A DNA stretch of 13,523 bases from Flavipsychrobacter stenotrophus. GTDB taxonomy: Bacteria > Bacteroidota > Bacteroidia > Chitinophagales > Chitinophagaceae. The notes beneath the pieces were generated by a model. That model searched no databases. It was given only the letters and a program-made list of their open reading frames with translations, and was not told the DNA's origin. Of the stretch, positions 12,970 to 13,523 are shown one piece after another. The stretch spans positions 1 through 13,523 of the forward strand of contig CANBQQ010000040.1 of NCBI GenBank assembly GCA_947371715.1, written 5' to 3'. The translations under genes and the position numbers were made by a program. Every line of letters begins with the position of its first letter. The first letter of the stretch is position 1.

Positions 12970-13523
12970 TTACCGGAGTAGCGTTACATTGCCTCTTTTA
13001 TTGAATCTCTTTCCTGTGCTGCTAACAGCCTGAACGTCATAAATATATACGCCCATTTCCTGTGGTTCGCCCTTGTAAGCGCCATCCCATCCTTCACTCA
13101 AATTCTTAGTTTCAAACAACAAATTACCCCAACGATTGTATACCCTGAAATAATTCAGTGATGCTATGCCTCTCAAAATCACTTTAAATGTATTATTTGG
13201 CCCCGTACCCGGTGTAAAGGCATTCGGCATTGCCAGCAGCGACTCTTCAGCCACGAATATGTTCAGCGTATCCCTTGTAACGCAATTGTGTTCTGTAATT
13301 GCGGTAACAACATACATGGTACTTACATCTGGTGTAGCAACCGGATCTGATATCAGCGGATTGCTAAGGCCTGCATAAGGGAACCAGCTAAATGAGGTGC
13401 AATTTGTACCCGGCACTATATGATAGCTTTCACCCGGGAACAATGTCAATGAATCGCCCACTTCAATTACAGCATCAGGATATACAGTTGCGGTCCAGTA
13501 AACAGTGTCCTTACAACCATCAG
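12970..13523 (-). CDS. T9SS type B substrate, paralog (5' end outside window)
   Basis: The C-terminal 183 codons or so of a second large secreted repeat protein; the frame is open to the window edge and the real start lies beyond it. The visible part begins DGCKDTVYWTATVYPDAVIE, the end of one PKD-like unit. A last unit follows (ESYHIVPGTNCTSFSWFPYAGL... TEHNC), then the type B sorting domain (MPNAFTPGTGPNNTF, YFRVYNRWGN, GWDGAYKGEPQ, GNVTLLR). It aligns almost without gaps with the end of the neighbouring 1166-residue protein, and many positions are identical, including WFP-AGL, DVSTxYxVT and RVYNRWGN. An internal GTG at 13461 is not a start, because the homology continues upstream of it. 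The tandem copy probably arose by duplication. Confidence 0.9.
   Translation of the reverse strand, partial: DGCKDTVYWTATVYPDAVIEVGDSLTLFPGESYHIVPGTNCTSFSWFPYAGLSNPLISDPVATPDVSTMYVVTAITEHNCVTRDTLNIFVAEESLLAMPNAFTPGTGPNNTFKVILRGIASLNYFRVYNRWGNLLFETKNLSEGWDGAYKGEPQEMGVYIYDVQAVSSTGKRFNKRGNVTLLR

Noticed and set aside
1..13523. CRISPR array, tRNA, rRNA or insertion sequence with transposase
   Set aside because: No regularly spaced direct repeats of CRISPR type, no cloverleaf-like sequence and no transposase frame were seen on either strand by eye.

Overview
The window looks like a chromosomal segment from a member of the Bacteroidota, probably the Chitinophagaceae or a close relative. Three things point there: two large secreted proteins ending in a type IX secretion system (T9SS) type B 'gliding motility-associated' C-terminal domain, an aerotolerance (Bat) protein with VWA and TPR parts, and several promoters resembling the Bacteroidota -7 box TAnnTTTG. 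Base composition is moderate in GC, with AT-rich intergenic regions.

Layout, left to right. Positions 1-687 (+) hold the 3' part of a DegT-family, KdnA-like aminotransferase followed by a strong terminator. Positions 828-1415 (-) encode a 23S rRNA pseudouridine synthase of the RluE type. Next is a gene-free stretch of nearly 380 bases containing a minus-strand terminator, an AT-rich block and three regularly spaced DnaA-box-like 9-mers. Positions 1793-3562 (-) encode a fused BatB-BatC protein. Positions 3724-4350 (-) encode a ferritin-like diiron protein of unknown role. Positions 4461-4919 and 4998-5435 (+) are two tandem paralogous small membrane proteins resembling DUF4190. Positions 5465-5851 (-) encode a small lipoprotein. 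Positions 6046-6759 (+) encode a pirin/quercetinase-type cupin. Positions 6908-8314 (-) encode a persulfide dioxygenase-rhodanese fusion of the CstB type. Positions 8512-9301 (+) hold a HigBA toxin-antitoxin locus in which the toxin reading frame has an in-frame stop while the antitoxin is intact. Positions 9384-12884 and 12970-13523 (both -, the second cut by the window edge) encode tandem paralogous T9SS substrates with PKD-like repeats.

Most genes are single transcription units with mixed orientation and share no obvious pathway. The clearest relationships are the two tandem paralogous pairs (DUF4190-like and T9SS substrates) and the HigBA pair with its palindromic operator. The most unusual non-coding signal is a perfect 15-bp-stem palindrome found twice about 6 kb apart, in opposite orientation. 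Both copies lie between converging genes. The best candidates for a second look are this palindrome, the possible replication-origin-like box cluster near 1595-1624, the inactivated HigB and the BatB-BatC fusion.
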